This document shows positions 63,838 through 64,000 of a DNA stretch of 64,000 bases, piece after piece. Positions within the stretch are counted from its first letter, which is position 1. The number at the start of each line of letters is the position of its first letter. A program made the position numbers and the translations under genes. The notes beneath the pieces are model-generated. The model did no database searches. It worked only from the letters and a program-made list of their open reading frames with translations, and had not been told where the DNA came from. Origin of the DNA: Treponema brennaborense DSM 12168 (GTDB taxonomy: Bacteria > Spirochaetota > Spirochaetia > Treponematales > Treponemataceae); NCBI RefSeq assembly GCF_000212415.1, contig NC_015500.1:1426001-1490000 (forward strand). The letters are read 5' to 3'.

Positions 63838-64000
63838 ATGATTCAAACGTATAGTTCTACGATTCGCCGCAAGGAAATGGACGCCGTGCTTACGTGTCTG
63901 GTCGATGAAAAAATCGGACCGGGAGACATGAACCAGCGTCTCGTGCAGTCGGTTAAGGAATTTTTCGGCGTCGACGGAGCCGCCGCGCTCCGCAGTCCCG
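63838..64000 (+). CDS. DegT/DnrJ/EryC1-type aminotransferase (5' part)
   Basis: The first 54 codons of a gene that runs off the window. The start SSTIRRKEMDAVLTCLVDEK and VDGAAALRSP resemble PLP-dependent sugar aminotransferases of the DegT/StrS family. The gene begins 1 base after the cheW stop. The ribosome site is weak. The family call rests on a short piece. Confidence 0.65.
   Translation, partial: MIQTYSSTIRRKEMDAVLTCLVDEKIGPGDMNQRLVQSVKEFFGVDGAAALRSP

Overview
The window reads as chromosomal DNA of a spirochaete, most likely a Treponema-like host-associated anaerobe. The grounds are several Treponema-style envelope proteins (lipoproteins, a Flg_new/InlB-type repeat lipoprotein, barrel-like proteins without LPS genes), a cheW, a dut–lptF/G–tgt–HEAT–cheW run, FeoAB iron uptake and cobalamin-independent MetE. 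Most of the DNA is GC-rich. An obviously AT-richer segment lies at about 38.3–41.9 kb. Genes are tightly packed, often with 4-base ATGA overlaps. Species identity is an inference; no database was searched.

Layout. 0–3.6 kb: surE, a TPR protein and an exported TPR/NHL/VWA-like protein. 3.7–11.7 kb, minus strand: a membrane protein and a 2005-codon reading frame that joins DNA polymerase IV to a huge exported beta-rich protein. 11.8–17.9 kb: a degenerate GHKL-like protein, a lipoprotein, trmB, ligA, a small membrane protein and a convergent M23 peptidase. 18.0–22.8 kb: tRNA-Lys, a DUF2721 protein and an iron locus (feoA, feoA, feoB, a Cys-rich small protein, a DUF3793 protein and flavodoxin) carrying four copies of a TTAG-N6-CTAA operator. 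23.0–30.4 kb: a nitrogenase-like three-gene set (NifH-, NifD- and NifK-like) embedded inside a siderophore/corrinoid-type ABC importer with two binding proteins. This is the best candidate for an undescribed system.

30.5–38.3 kb: a YesN/YesM-type two-component pair, an ABC-ATPase-like protein that has lost its ATP-binding motifs, and an Mgl/Rbs-type sugar importer. 38.3–41.9 kb: the AT-rich segment, with a strong promoter, a (CAAT)10.5 repeat inside a tiny leader reading frame, a terminator, a frameshifted lipoprotein gene and a barrel-like protein. 42.0–47.6 kb: a thioredoxin-reductase-like flavoprotein, then on the minus strand an RND exporter, a LolA-like protein and a porin-like protein, opposite a tetR with a large palindrome between them. 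48.4–53.4 kb: a ZIP transporter, a LysR regulator and metE–metF, with a MET-box-like site. 53.5–58.0 kb: a Fur-family regulator (probably Zur), znuA, znuC, znuB and small Cys/His-rich proteins. 58.0–64.0 kb: dut, two LptF/LptG-type permeases, tgt, a HEAT-repeat protein, cheW and the start of a DegT-type aminotransferase.

How the parts fit. Metal handling dominates: ferrous iron uptake, a metal-chelate or tetrapyrrole importer coupled to a nitrogenase-like reductase, a ZIP transporter and zinc uptake. The flavodoxin just upstream of the nitrogenase-like genes could be its electron donor (inference). The NifD/K-like proteins lack the FeMo-cofactor ligands by eye and no nif assembly genes are present, so nitrogen fixation is not supported. 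Promoters, operators and terminators were located by eye.
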